In this document: piece after piece, positions 36,267 to 45,841 of the stretch
How the letters are laid out: the number at the start of each line of letters is the position of its first letter
How positions within the stretch are numbered: position 1 is the stretch's first letter
Source: Pseudomonas helleri
Lineage (GTDB): Bacteria; Pseudomonadota; Gammaproteobacteria; Pseudomonadales; Pseudomonadaceae
Direction of reading: 5' to 3'
Assembly: GCF_001043025.1 (NCBI RefSeq)
Contig: NZ_JYLD01000007.1
Coordinates: 186,001-250,000, forward strand
Length of the DNA: 64,000 nucleotides
Program-made: the position numbers and the translations under genes
The notes under the pieces: model-generated
The model's database searches: none
Told to the model about the DNA's origin: nothing
Seen by the model: the letters and a program-made list of their open reading frames with translations, nothing else

Positions 36267-36671
36267 TCAGCTTTCTTCAGGCCACAGCCGTAACGGCAGG
36301 CCTTCAGCCGGCCAGAAACGTACTTGCTCAATCGGCGAGATGTCCCAGCGTTCGACTGTCTGCAAGGCCTTGAAGAACCGTTGCTCTTGCTCCATCAACG
36401 CCGGGGCGCAGGCTTTGCGGGTGCTGCCGACCGGGCCAAAGCTCAGCTTGTCACCGTCCAGGGTGTATGGCGCAAACCAGTGGTTACAACCGCCATTGCC
36501 ATAGGCGCGGCCACCTTCGTCGAAGGTTACGGTCAGGTGGCTGTAGTCCATCAACGGACGCTCACCAATCCATTCCACCACGTAAGCATGGTTGCGCTGC
36601 AATTGCGCGGAGTGCCCTGCGCAGCCCACCAGGCTGGCGCCCAGCATGGCCAGCAGGAACCCGCGTTTCAT
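36267..36671 (-). CDS. META-domain lipoprotein (HslJ-like)
   Basis: 134 residues. Lipoprotein signal with lipobox 'ASLVGC', then a META domain ('YVVEWIGERPLMDYSHLTVT', 'GRAYGNGGCNHWFAPY', 'STRKACAPALMEQEQRFF'). HslJ-type proteins are outer-membrane lipoproteins of uncertain role, linked in E. coli to novobiocin resistance. It follows the gene at 36668-37105 with an ATGA overlap, so they are co-translated. Confidence 0.82.
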   Translation of the reverse strand: MKRGFLLAMLGASLVGCAGHSAQLQRNHAYVVEWIGERPLMDYSHLTVTFDEGGRAYGNGGCNHWFAPYTLDGDKLSFGPVGSTRKACAPALMEQEQRFFKALQTVERWDISPIEQVRFWPAEGLPLRLWPEES

Positions 36672-37105
36672 AGCGCAGCCTTTTGGCATTGCGGGCACAG
36701 GTGCTTGCTGCCTTCAGTGCTCCAGCCCAGTTCGGCAATCCGTGCGCTGGCCGCAGGCTTTTGGGCCTTGGTGCCCAGTTTGGCATCGACCGCGAACTCG
36801 AATTTCAGTTCTTTGGCGCAGCCGTCACAGTTGACTTGCCATTCATGAATCGCCAGCTCACCGAATACCGGGCCGTTGGCCACGGCCACCCACTGACCGC
36901 GCGGGTTGATCAGGTGACGCACTTTTTCGACGTTCAGGCGCATGGACAAGTCCTTGCTGCCTTTGAGGGTCACGATCAGCACGTCGCCGTGCTGAATGGA
37001 GCCGCCGTTGCCGGTGACTTGATAACGACCCGGCATCAATGCGCGGCATTCAATCAAGGTGTGCTGCGGGCTAAGCAGGTTGTAGCGGAAATCGTGTTCG
37101 ACCAT
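36668..37105 (-). CDS. conserved hypothetical protein with C-terminal zinc-ribbon-like Cys pairs
   Basis: 145 residues, soluble, starting 'MVEHDFRYNLLSPQHTLIEC'. The N-terminal half looks like a beta-rich PilZ-sized domain, but no PilZ RxxxR motif is seen. The C-terminal half has two Cys pairs ('WQVNCDGCAKELKFEF', 'HLCPQCQKA'), plausible metal ligands. No function known to me. Upstream partner of the META-domain lipoprotein gene (ATGA overlap). Confidence 0.7.
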   Translation of the reverse strand: MVEHDFRYNLLSPQHTLIECRALMPGRYQVTGNGGSIQHGDVLIVTLKGSKDLSMRLNVEKVRHLINPRGQWVAVANGPVFGELAIHEWQVNCDGCAKELKFEFAVDAKLGTKAQKPAASARIAELGWSTEGSKHLCPQCQKAAL

Positions 37106-37132
37106 GGGTCCTCCAAATAGGCCGCTATGCTA

Positions 37133-38122
37133 TCAACCTTCGACCAGGTTTTGTGGGGCGCCTTCACGCCACGTGGCGATATTGTCTAGCGTGGTACTGG
37201 CAATCGCGCTCAGGGCCTCGCGGGTCAGAAAGGCCTGGTGCGCGGTGATGATCACATTCGGGAAGGTCAGCAGGCGCGCCAGCACGTCGTCTTGCAAGGG
37301 CAGGTCGGAGCGGTCTTCGAAGAACAACTGGGCTTCTTCTTCGTACACGTCCAGGCCCAAATAGCCCAATTGGCCGCTTTTCAGCGCTTCGATCAGGGCT
37401 GGCGTATCAACCAGCGCACCGCGCCCGGTGTTGATCAGCATGGCGCCATGTTGCAGGGTGGCCAGTGACTCGCGGTTGATCAGGTGCTTGTTATCGGCAG
37501 TCAGCGGGCAATGCAGGCTGATGATGTGCGAACTGGCGAGCAACTGCGCGAGGCTCACGTATTCGGCGCCCAGTACCACCAGTTCGGCATTGGGGTAGGG
37601 GTCAAAGCACTGCAGCTTGCAGCCAAAACCGGCCATGATTTTGCCGAAGGTGGCGCCGATCTGCCCGGTGCCGACGATACCGACAGTTTTGCCCACCAGA
37701 TCAAAACCGGTCAGGCCGTGCAGGGTGAAGTCGCCTTCGCGGGTGCGGTTGTAGGCGCGGTGCAGGCGACGGTTAAGCGCCAGAATCAACGCCACGGCGT
37801 GTTCCGCCACCGCGTGTGGCGAGTACGCTGGCACCCGTACCACATTCAGCCCCAGGCGTTTGGCCGCCGCCAGGTCAACATGGTTGTAACCGGCGGAGCG
37901 CAGGGCGATCAGGCGCGTGCCTCCAGCTGCCAGTTGCTCAAGCACCGGGGCGCTCAAGTCGTCATTGATAAACGGGCAAACCACTTCGTAGCCATGGGCC
38001 AGCGCGGCGGTGTCGAAGCTCAGGCGCGCCGGTTGAAAGTGTAGTTCAAGGTCGCCGGGCTGTGTGGCGGCGGTAAAACTGTCCTGATCGTAGGTCTGGC
38101 TGCTGAAAAGAATCGTGCGCAT
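37133..38122 (-). CDS. ldhA: D-lactate dehydrogenase (2-hydroxyacid dehydrogenase)
   Basis: A 329-residue NAD-dependent D-2-hydroxyacid dehydrogenase. The Rossmann motif is 'VGKTVGIVGTGQIGATFGKI' (about residues 145-164). Substrate Arg lies in 'LINTGRGALVDTPALIEALK', and the catalytic Glu/His pair is completed by 'VIITAHQAFLTREAL'. P. aeruginosa ldhA sits beside gacS in the same way, supporting fermentative D-lactate dehydrogenase. Confidence 0.9.
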   Translation of the reverse strand: MRTILFSSQTYDQDSFTAATQPGDLELHFQPARLSFDTAALAHGYEVVCPFINDDLSAPVLEQLAAGGTRLIALRSAGYNHVDLAAAKRLGLNVVRVPAYSPHAVAEHAVALILALNRRLHRAYNRTREGDFTLHGLTGFDLVGKTVGIVGTGQIGATFGKIMAGFGCKLQCFDPYPNAELVVLGAEYVSLAQLLASSHIISLHCPLTADNKHLINRESLATLQHGAMLINTGRGALVDTPALIEALKSGQLGYLGLDVYEEEAQLFFEDRSDLPLQDDVLARLLTFPNVIITAHQAFLTREALSAIASTTLDNIATWREGAPQNLVEG

Positions 38123-38161
38123 CAGTGCTTCCTTGGCAATGGGTGATACCGCAAACAGGGG

Positions 38162-40927
38162 TTACGCCGAGCTGCGCGCTTCTTGCGCCAGACGCAAAAT
38201 TGCCTGGTCGAGTTCTTCGAGAGCAGCGTCGGCGGCCGGGCTTTCTTGCTTGAGCAGGGTTTCGCTGCGCTGACAGGCGCCGCGCAATTGCGGCACGCCG
38301 CAGTAACGGGTCGCGCCATGCAAGCGGTGTACGCGCTCGATCAAGGCCACGGCGTCGTTGTCTTCGCGGGCCTGAAGGATGGCCAGGCGGTCGGTTTCCA
38401 ACGACGCCAGCAACATCGACAGCATGTCGGCGGCCAGATCGGCCTTGCCCGCCGCCAGGCGCAAGCCTTCTTCGGCATCGAGCACCGCCAGTTTGTTGGC
38501 TTGGCGTACGGGCTCCTGGGGGCCGTCGCTGCCTTGATTGCGCAAGGCCAGGCCGGTCCACTTCAGCACCACTTGCGCCAGTTGGCGTTCGCTGATGGGT
38601 TTGGTCAGGTAATCGTCCATGCCGCTTTGCAGCAAGGCGCGCTTCTCGTTGGCCATCGCATGGGCGGTCAGCGCGACAATCGGCACCGGCGTCGATTGGC
38701 GCTGTTGCTCCCACTGGCGCAGCACCTCGGTGGTTTCGCGGCCATCCATGCCGGGCATTTGTACGTCCATCAGGACCAGATCGAAGTCTTCGGCCTTGAA
38801 CGCATCGACGGCGGCGTAACCGCTGTCAACGGCCGTGACCTTGGCGCCCATGTCTTCGAGCAGGGTTTGTACCAGCAGCAGGTTGGCGGGGTTGTCATCC
38901 ACGCACAAAATTCGCGGCGCCCGGCTGGCCAGTATCTCGCCGGGCTCGTGACGGGTTTGCTGCGGGTTGATGAGTTCGATCAGCGAGCGACGCAATTTGC
39001 GCGTGCAGGTCGGCTTGGCCTGGAGCTGGTTGTGGGGGTTGGGCACGGCGGTATTGAACAGCGCCAGCTCCGTGGTCGGGCACAACACCATGACCTTGCA
39101 GCCCAGGTGCTCAAGGTCCCAGATGTGCTGGTTGAGGCGCTCGGGCGGGATGTCATGGGCCGTCACACCCAGCACGGCCAGCTCAATCGGGTTTTCGGTT
39201 TGGTGGGCAGTGGTCACGCCGTTGGTGAGGTTGTCCAGGGTCAGGTACGGGGTCACGCTCAAGCCGCAATCTTCAAGCTGGTGGAGCATGGCCTGACGGG
39301 CCAGGTCGTGTTTTTCCAGCAAGGCCACGCGATGGCCGAGCAACGGCGCAACGGGCAGGTCTTCAATATCATCATGGGCTTTGGGCAGGTTGACGCTGAT
39401 CCAGAACACCGAGCCTTCACCCGGCTGGCTTTCGACGCCAATTTCGCCGCCCATTTGCTCCACCAGACGCTTGGAAATCACCAGGCCCAAACCGGTCCCG
39501 CCGGTTTGGCGCGACAGTGAATTGTCTGCCTGACTGAAGGCCTGGAACAGCGCCCGCACATCTTGATTGGTCAGGCCGATGCCGGTGTCTTGCACGCTGA
39601 TGCGCAGTTGCACGCCGCCGCTGGTTTTGTTGTCGTCGTCATCTTCAAGCATGGCCCGCACGGCAATCGTGCCTTCGCGGGTGAACTTGATCGCGTTGTT
39701 GACCAGATTGGTGAGGATCTGCTTGAGCCGTAGCGGGTCACCTACCAACGACAGCGGCGTGTCGCGGTACACCAGGCTGACCAGCTCCAGGCCTTTTTCG
39801 TGGGCCGAGGGGGCGAGCATGGTCAGGGTGTCCTGGAGCAAATCGCGCAGGTTGAACGGGGTGCTGTCGAGCACCAGCTTGCCGGCTTCGATTTTCGAGA
39901 AGTCGAGAATCTCGTTAATGATGCCGAGCAGGTTGTCGGCCGACTTTTCGATGGTGTGCAGGTAATCGAACTGGCGAGGGGTGAGTTCGCTTTTTTGCAG
40001 CAGGTGGGTGAAGCCCAGGATGCCATTGAGCGGCGTACGGATTTCGTGGCTCATGTTGGCCAAAAATTCTGACTTGATGCGGCTGGCTTCAAGGGCTTCC
40101 TTGCGCGCCAGATCGAGTTCCAGGTTCTGGATTTCGATGGTTTCGAGGTTTTGGCGTACGTCTTCGGTGGCTTGGTCGACGCTGTGTTGCAGCTCTTCCT
40201 GCGCGTTCTGCAAGGTTTCGGCCATGCGATTGATGCCCGAGGCCAGCTCATTCAGCTCCTGGCTGCCCAGTTCTGGCAGGCGGGTCTGCAACTGGCCGTC
40301 CTTGAGTTGGGACACGGCTTGCTTGATTTGGTCCAGCGGTGAATTGATCGTGCGGCTCATGCGCAAGGCCAGCAGGGTGGTCAGCACCAGACCGGTGGCG
40401 ATCAACAGCAGGCTGGCGAACAGGCTGCGGTAGCCGCGCAACAGCATGTTGTGGTGCGACAGTTCCAGTTCGACCCAGCCCAGCAAACGGTGGGCTTCAT
40501 TGGGGATGACGTCGCCCGCCAGATTGCGATGGCGGCCGAATACCGGGAGCAAATAGCGCGTGGCATCGCTGTCGGTGCGTTGCAGCAATTGCGAGCTGTT
40601 GCCCATCGGCGCCTGATTGAGCATGGTCGGCCCGGCGTGGGCCAGCGGCTCGTGATTGGCGCTCAAAAACGCCACGGCGCGCACGTCTTGCTGGTCAAGG
40701 GACTCGCTGGCGATACGTTGTAGCAGGGCCGTGTCGTGGCGACCCATGGCGGGCGCTACCAGCGGTGCGAGTTGCTCGGCGATCATTTCACCGCGTTGCA
40801 GCAACTGCGATTCCAGTTCCGATTGCTGCAGCCACGTGAAGTAGCTCCCCAGCACGACCGCCATCAAGGTGACGGGCAGCAAGGTCAGCAGCAATACGCG
40901 GCCTTTTATCCCGAGGTTTTTCAGCAC
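38162..40927 (-). CDS. gacS: hybrid sensor kinase GacS
   Basis: 921 residues from a GTG start (40925-40927), which matches the usual '[17 protein letters not shown]' opening. It has two membrane segments around a periplasmic loop and HAMP, then HisKA with phospho-His in '[18 protein letters not shown]' (about residue 292) and HATPase. The receiver phospho-Asp is in '[15 protein letters not shown]' (about 720). A C-terminal HPt domain follows ('[20 protein letters not shown]', about 869). GacS/GacA with RsmA and its small RNAs controls secondary metabolism and biofilm switching in Pseudomonas. GacS mutants are common in lab stocks; this copy is intact. Confidence 0.95.
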   Translation of the reverse strand: MLKNLGIKGRVLLLTLLPVTLMAVVLGSYFTWLQQSELESQLLQRGEMIAEQLAPLVAPAMGRHDTALLQRIASESLDQQDVRAVAFLSANHEPLAHAGPTMLNQAPMGNSSQLLQRTDSDATRYLLPVFGRHRNLAGDVIPNEAHRLLGWVELELSHHNMLLRGYRSLFASLLLIATGLVLTTLLALRMSRTINSPLDQIKQAVSQLKDGQLQTRLPELGSQELNELASGINRMAETLQNAQEELQHSVDQATEDVRQNLETIEIQNLELDLARKEALEASRIKSEFLANMSHEIRTPLNGILGFTHLLQKSELTPRQFDYLHTIEKSADNLLGIINEILDFSKIEAGKLVLDSTPFNLRDLLQDTLTMLAPSAHEKGLELVSLVYRDTPLSLVGDPLRLKQILTNLVNNAIKFTREGTIAVRAMLEDDDDNKTSGGVQLRISVQDTGIGLTNQDVRALFQAFSQADNSLSRQTGGTGLGLVISKRLVEQMGGEIGVESQPGEGSVFWISVNLPKAHDDIEDLPVAPLLGHRVALLEKHDLARQAMLHQLEDCGLSVTPYLTLDNLTNGVTTAHQTENPIELAVLGVTAHDIPPERLNQHIWDLEHLGCKVMVLCPTTELALFNTAVPNPHNQLQAKPTCTRKLRRSLIELINPQQTRHEPGEILASRAPRILCVDDNPANLLLVQTLLEDMGAKVTAVDSGYAAVDAFKAEDFDLVLMDVQMPGMDGRETTEVLRQWEQQRQSTPVPIVALTAHAMANEKRALLQSGMDDYLTKPISERQLAQVVLKWTGLALRNQGSDGPQEPVRQANKLAVLDAEEGLRLAAGKADLAADMLSMLLASLETDRLAILQAREDNDAVALIERVHRLHGATRYCGVPQLRGACQRSETLLKQESPAADAALEELDQAILRLAQEARSSA

Positions 40928-41110
40928 ACCACTCTCCAGCCCGGCATTGATCAATGCATCCTTATGACGTTCGTTATAGATCAGCTCGCAGTGTAGCCAT
41001 TTGATACGTGGCAAATCTTTGTAAATTTACCTCCAGTGCGAACAGCGCCCACATAACGGCAATGCAACGGCCATGCCGGTTGCTCGTGCAGGCTCAATCT
41101 TGAATAATCA

Positions 41111-41129
41111 GCGATTGAGAATGACTAGC
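41111..41129. promoter_or_regulatory. weak Fur-box-like sequence
   Basis: 12 of 19 positions match GATAATGATAATCATTATC, nine bases before the ATG of the PirR-like gene. It is a candidate only. It is of interest because PirRS of P. aeruginosa serves ferric-enterobactin uptake. Confidence 0.3.
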
Positions 41130-41137
41130 AGACGTTA

Positions 41138-41854
41138 ATGAATCCCGTAGCCGTTCAGCCCTCGCGCCTTTTGGCCATCGAAGACGACCCCGTTCTGGGC
41201 ACCTACTTGCATGAGCAATTGGTGCGCTGCGGGTTTGAGGTGGTGTGGTGCCAAAACGGCCAGGAGGGCTTGAGCCGCGCCAGAGATGAACACTTTGATG
41301 TGGTGCTGATGGACATCTTGTTGCCGGGCATGAACGGCCTGCAGGTGCTCACGCAGTTGCGCCAGACCCATGCCCTGCCGGTGATATTGATGTCGGCGCT
41401 GGGGGCGGAGGCCGACCGCATTAGCGGGTTTCAGCTGGGCGCCGATGACTACCTGCCCAAGCCGTTCAGCATGGCCGAATTGCGTGTACGGATTCAGGCC
41501 ATCTTGCGCCGGGTGGCGCTGGACCGCATGCCGCCGCAAGCGCCGGTATTGGCCGAAAGCGCGCTGGTGCTCGATGAAGACGCGGCCGACGCCCGTTACG
41601 GCCAGCTGTGGGCCGGGCTGACCCGCAGTGAATACCGCTTGCTCGACACCCTGCAACGCAACGCTGACGAAGTGTTGAGCAAACCGTTCCTCTATCAGCA
41701 GGTGTTGCAGCGTGGCTATTCAGCCCATGACCGCAGCCTGGACATGCACATCAGCCAAATCCGTCGCAAGCTCAAGGCCATCGGCTATCACGAGCGGGAA
41801 GTGCGCACGGTGTGGGGCAAAGGCTACGTGTTGAGCGCCAGCGATGCGCTCTAA
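41138..41854 (+). CDS. OmpR-family response regulator, PirR-like by position
   Basis: 238 residues: receiver (phospho-Asp in 'DVVLMDILLPGMNGLQVL', about residue 56; 'GADDYLPKPFSMAEL' switch region) and a winged-helix domain ('SLDMHISQIRRKLKAIGY', 'VWGKGYVLS'). In P. aeruginosa the pair at this place between gacS and cysM is PirRS with the receptor gene pirA. Here pirA is absent, so the iron-siderophore role is inference. The kinase gene overlaps its end by 11 bp. Confidence 0.85.
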   Translation: MNPVAVQPSRLLAIEDDPVLGTYLHEQLVRCGFEVVWCQNGQEGLSRARDEHFDVVLMDILLPGMNGLQVLTQLRQTHALPVILMSALGAEADRISGFQLGADDYLPKPFSMAELRVRIQAILRRVALDRMPPQAPVLAESALVLDEDAADARYGQLWAGLTRSEYRLLDTLQRNADEVLSKPFLYQQVLQRGYSAHDRSLDMHISQIRRKLKAIGYHEREVRTVWGKGYVLSASDAL

Positions 41855-43211
41855 GTTGCCCGGAAAACACTCCTTATTCTGGAAACTGGCATGTTTGCTG
41901 GTGGCTTTCTGTTTGTTGATGATCTGGCTCAGTTGGTCCTGGGGCCGCTACATGGACAAACGCACCGGCTATTTAACCGATGAGGCCAAGAGCACGCTGA
42001 TTCGTTATGCCGGTGAAGCCGAACAGGCCTGGAACCGCGGCCAGCAAACCGGCGTCGATCAATGGCTGCAAGCCTTCGGCAAAACCGAGCGGGGCTGGGG
42101 CGGCGTGGTCGGCCAGGATTTGCAGTCGCTGAGCAGTTACCCGTTGAGAGACCAGGAAGCACAGCGCATGACCTTTTTGCGCGGGCTGGATTGGCCCATC
42201 AGCCATATCAACCGCGTGCGCCCGTGGATCAAAGTACCGTTCCCCAAAGACCCGTCTGCCGGTTATCTGGTGATTGAACTGCCGCAGCGCTACATGCCGG
42301 GGCTTTCGCAACTGGTCTGGCGATTTCTGATTAATGGTGTGATCCCCGGAGTGTTCACCCTGCTGCTGTGCGTGGGCCTGTACCGGCTATTGATCGTGCC
42401 GCTGAACCAGTTACGTGAGCAGGCCAATGCCTGGCGTGCCGATCAGTTGGGCGTGCGACTGTCGAGCCAGACCACCAGCCGTCAGGACGAACTGGGCGAA
42501 TTGGGCCGCGCGTTTGACCAAATGTCCGAGCGCTTGCAGACCACGGTCAACCAGCAGCAACAGTTGCTGCGCGATTTGTCCCACGAACTTCGTACACCGT
42601 TGAGCCGATTGCGCGTGGCCTGCGACAGCGAACAGGGGGTAGAAGCCCTGCGCGAGCGTTTGAGCCGCGAAGTGGACGGCATGCAGCGGCTGGTTGAAGA
42701 CACCTTGCAACTGGCCTGGCTGGATGCCGAGCGCGGGCCGCTGCCGGTAGAAGACATCCAGATCCAGGCGTTGTGGGAAATGCTCACCGAAAACGCACGC
42801 TTTGAAAGCGGCTGGCCCCAGGCGCGTCTGCCGTGCAACCTCGACGCCAACTGCTGGGTCAAGGGCCACCTCAACAGCCTGGCCCAAGCGCTGGAAAACA
42901 TCCTGCGCAACGCCATTCGGCATTCCCCGGCAGAAGGCACCGTTAGCCTGAATGGCCAGCGCGAAGGCGATGAATGGCACCTGTGGCTCGACGACCAAGG
43001 TGGCGGTGTGGCGCCAGAAGCCCTGGAACGGATTTTTGCCCCGTTTACCCGCCTCGACGGTTCACGCCCCGGTGACGGCGGCTTTGGCCTGGGCCTGAGC
43101 ATCGCACGCAACGCCTTGCGCCTGCAGGGCGGCAGTTTATGGGCGCAAAACACCGAGCACGGGCTGCGCGTGCACCTGCGCCTGCCCATCGCAGACCCGC
43201 CCCACCTGTAG
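41844..43211 (+). CDS. sensor histidine kinase, PirS-like by position
   Basis: 455 residues: membrane segment 1 ('LACLLVAFCLLMIWLSW'), a periplasmic domain of ~130 residues, membrane segment 2 ('GVIPGVFTLLLCVGLYRLLI'), and HAMP. The phospho-His lies in 'LLRDLSHELRTPLSRLRV', then the N box 'LAQALENILRNAIRHS' and G boxes 'LDDQGGGVAP', 'GGFGLGLSIAR'. It is translationally coupled to the regulator at 41138. Confidence 0.87.
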   Translation: MRSKLPGKHSLFWKLACLLVAFCLLMIWLSWSWGRYMDKRTGYLTDEAKSTLIRYAGEAEQAWNRGQQTGVDQWLQAFGKTERGWGGVVGQDLQSLSSYPLRDQEAQRMTFLRGLDWPISHINRVRPWIKVPFPKDPSAGYLVIELPQRYMPGLSQLVWRFLINGVIPGVFTLLLCVGLYRLLIVPLNQLREQANAWRADQLGVRLSSQTTSRQDELGELGRAFDQMSERLQTTVNQQQQLLRDLSHELRTPLSRLRVACDSEQGVEALRERLSREVDGMQRLVEDTLQLAWLDAERGPLPVEDIQIQALWEMLTENARFESGWPQARLPCNLDANCWVKGHLNSLAQALENILRNAIRHSPAEGTVSLNGQREGDEWHLWLDDQGGGVAPEALERIFAPFTRLDGSRPGDGGFGLGLSIARNALRLQGGSLWAQNTEHGLRVHLRLPIADPPHL

Positions 43212-43350
43212 GAGCGAGCTTGTCTCGCGATCTTTTCACGATCAAAAGATCGCGAGGCAAGCTCGCTCCTACAGTTGTATCGCGTACCTCTGTAGTCGCT
43301 GACGAGGCACGAAGGCTGCGTCGAAAGATCGCGAGCAAGCTCGCTCCTAC
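43208..43350. repeat. REP mosaic (three arms plus the GTCGCTGACGAGGCACGAAG block)
   Basis: An inverted REP pair (43208-43275) followed by the 'TAGTCGCTGACGAGGCACGA' block, also found inverted in the 176-bp array and near 50370, and another REP arm. It separates the PirS-like gene from cysM. Confidence 0.8.
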
Positions 43351-43467
43351 AAATGGTATTCCTTCGGCTTATAGCCTTTAGCCATAAGCTTTGCACTTTG
43401 CGTGATATGGGCTGTCGGTGTTTGTCGGTATGATGTGCGACCCCGCAGTCTGGATTGCGAATACGCC

Positions 43468-44370
43468 ATGACCTTGCAGTACCCAACTATCGCCGATTGC
43501 ATCGGTAACACGCCGCTGGTGCGCTTGCAGCGCCTGGCTGGCAACACCACCAATACTTTATTGCTCAAGCTCGAAGGGAATAACCCGGCGGGCTCGGTCA
43601 AGGACCGTCCTGCGCTGTCGATGATCACCCGCGCCGAAACGCGTGGGCAGATCCAGCCCGGCGATACCTTGATCGAGGCCACCTCGGGCAATACCGGGAT
43701 TGCCCTGGCCATGGCCGCAGCGATCAAGGGTTACAAGATGATCCTGATCATGCCGGACAACTCCAGTGCCGAGCGTAAGGCCGGGATGACCGCCTACGGC
43801 GCCGAGCTGATTCTGGTCAGCCAGGAAGAGGGCATGGAAGGGGCTCGCGACCTCGCCGACAAGCTGCAGGCCGAAGGCCGTGGCAAGGTCCTCGACCAGT
43901 TCGCCAACGGTGACAACCCTGAGGCGCACTACACCAGCACGGGCCCTGAGATCTGGCGTCAGACCCAAGGCACGATCACCCATTTCGTCAGTTCGATGGG
44001 CACCACGGGCACCATCATGGGTGTTTCGCGCTACCTCAAAGAGCAGAACCCTAACGTGCAGATCGTCGGTTTGCAGCCGATGGAAGGCGCGGCCATTCCG
44101 GGCATTCGCCGCTGGCCGACCGAATACCTGCCCAAAATCTATCAAGCCGAACGGGTTGACCGGATTGTCGACATGGCCCAGCGCGAAGCCGAAGACGTGA
44201 TGCGTCGTCTGGCCCGCGAAGAAGGCATCTTCTGCGGCGTGTCTTCAGGTGGTGCGGTAGCTGCCATGCTGCGCCTGTCGCAAGAAGTCGAAAACGCCGT
44301 GATTGTCGGCATCATCTGCGACCGTGGCGACCGTTACCTGTCGACTGGCCTTTACGATGCGCCCAACTGA
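43468..44370 (+). CDS. cysM: cysteine synthase CysM
   Basis: A 300-residue PLP enzyme converting O-acetylserine and a sulfur donor (sulfide or thiosulfate) to cysteine. PLP Lys-45 is in '[16 protein letters not shown]', the Asn loop '[15 protein letters not shown]' follows, and the phosphate loop is '[11 protein letters not shown]'. CysM rather than CysK is supported by '[13 protein letters not shown]' and the gacS-relA context. The stop overlaps the rlmD ATG (TGATG). Confidence 0.93.
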   Translation: MTLQYPTIADCIGNTPLVRLQRLAGNTTNTLLLKLEGNNPAGSVKDRPALSMITRAETRGQIQPGDTLIEATSGNTGIALAMAAAIKGYKMILIMPDNSSAERKAGMTAYGAELILVSQEEGMEGARDLADKLQAEGRGKVLDQFANGDNPEAHYTSTGPEIWRQTQGTITHFVSSMGTTGTIMGVSRYLKEQNPNVQIVGLQPMEGAAIPGIRRWPTEYLPKIYQAERVDRIVDMAQREAEDVMRRLAREEGIFCGVSSGGAVAAMLRLSQEVENAVIVGIICDRGDRYLSTGLYDAPN

Positions 44371-45722
44371 TGGCTAAGCAAGAGAGAGGCCTGCGCTTCC
44401 AGCCCGCTGGCGGCACCAAGGCCCCGCAAGTGCCTACGGGTAAAAAACAGCGTTTAAGTATCGAGCGCCTGGCCAACGACGGCCGTGGTATTGCCTTTAT
44501 CGAAGGGCGCACCTGGTTTGTCTCGGGGGCTTTGGCTGGTGAAGAAGTCGAAGCTCGGGTGCTGGGGGCACACGGCAAAGTGGTCGAGGCGCGCACTGAG
44601 CGGGTCTTCACCGCCAGCGCCAGCCGTCGCGAGGCGCCGTGCAAGTTGGCCGGCAAGTGCGGTGGGTGCAGCGTGCAACATCTGCCCCACGAAGAGCAGC
44701 TTGCACTGAAACAGCGCATGCTCGCCGAGCAACTGACCCGCGTGGCTGGTGTTGAGCCCGACGAATGGGCAGCGCCGTTGACCGGGCCAGAATTTGGCTA
44801 CCGCCGCCGGGCCCGCATCGCGGTGCGCTGGGACGCAAGGGCCAAGCGGCTGGACGTCGGCTTTCGGGCGGCAGGCAGTCAGGACATCGTCGCCATCGAC
44901 CACTGTTTGGTGCTGGTACAGGCTTTGCAACCTATCATGAGCGGGCTGCCAGCCATGCTGCGCCAATTGAGCAATCCGAAAGCCCTGGGGCATGTCGAGT
45001 TGTTCAGCGGTTCGGCGAATGCCGTGTTGCTGCGCCATATGGCGCCGCTCAGCGCAGCCGACGTGCAGGTTTTACAGAATTTTTGCGCCACCCATCATGC
45101 CCAGTTGTGGCTACATGGCGATGGCGAGCCGCAACCGGTCGATTTGACGCAGACCTTGGGCTACCGTTTACAGCAGTGGGACCTGGAACTGGCCTACCGG
45201 CCGGGTGACTTTGTTCAGGTCAACGCCGGGGTCAACGAAGCCATGGTTGCGCAAGCGCTGGACTGGCTGGCGCCGCAGGCTGACGAACGGGTTCTTGACT
45301 TGTTCTGTGGGCTGGGTAATTTCGCATTACCCCTGGCGCGTCAGGTACGCGAAGTGGTGGCCGTCGAGGGCGTTACGACGATGGTCGAACGTGCCGCGCA
45401 AAACGCGGTCAGTAACAAGCTGCATAATGCAGCGTTTTTTCAGGCCGACCTGTCGCAGCCCTTGGTGGATGCAACATGGGCCTCGCAGGGCTTTGCCGCT
45501 GTCCTCCTTGACCCGCCGCGTGACGGGGCCTTTGAGGTGGTGCGCAAGCTGTCGGGGCTGGGGGCCAAACGTTTGGTCTATGTGTCGTGCAACCCGGCTA
45601 CGCTGGCTCGCGACACGGTTGAGTTGATGAAACAGGGGTATCGGTTAAAACGTGCCGGAATCCTCGATATGTTCCCGCAAACCGCGCATGTCGAGGCGAT
45701 GGCGTTATTTGAAGCAGACTAG
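44370..45722 (+). CDS. rlmD: 23S rRNA (uracil-1939-C5)-methyltransferase RlmD
   Basis: 450 residues: N-terminal TRAM domain ('[20 protein letters not shown]'), the Fe-S Cys cluster in '[15 protein letters not shown]', then the SAM domain ('[19 protein letters not shown]', '[13 protein letters not shown]') with the catalytic Cys in '[14 protein letters not shown]'. It is one base into the cysM stop codon, so the two are co-translated. It was called RumA in older work. Confidence 0.94.
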   Translation: MAKQERGLRFQPAGGTKAPQVPTGKKQRLSIERLANDGRGIAFIEGRTWFVSGALAGEEVEARVLGAHGKVVEARTERVFTASASRREAPCKLAGKCGGCSVQHLPHEEQLALKQRMLAEQLTRVAGVEPDEWAAPLTGPEFGYRRRARIAVRWDARAKRLDVGFRAAGSQDIVAIDHCLVLVQALQPIMSGLPAMLRQLSNPKALGHVELFSGSANAVLLRHMAPLSAADVQVLQNFCATHHAQLWLHGDGEPQPVDLTQTLGYRLQQWDLELAYRPGDFVQVNAGVNEAMVAQALDWLAPQADERVLDLFCGLGNFALPLARQVREVVAVEGVTTMVERAAQNAVSNKLHNAAFFQADLSQPLVDATWASQGFAAVLLDPPRDGAFEVVRKLSGLGAKRLVYVSCNPATLARDTVELMKQGYRLKRAGILDMFPQTAHVEAMALFEAD

Positions 45723-45841
45723 GATGGTCTGTCTATTTCGACGGGCCCGCAATCCCATGCCACTAAACCCTGGAGCATGGGGTTGGGATTCGGGTCGGTA
45801 TATCGGCGCATCAAACCTGCGCCGTAGGGAAGGTAAGCAAG

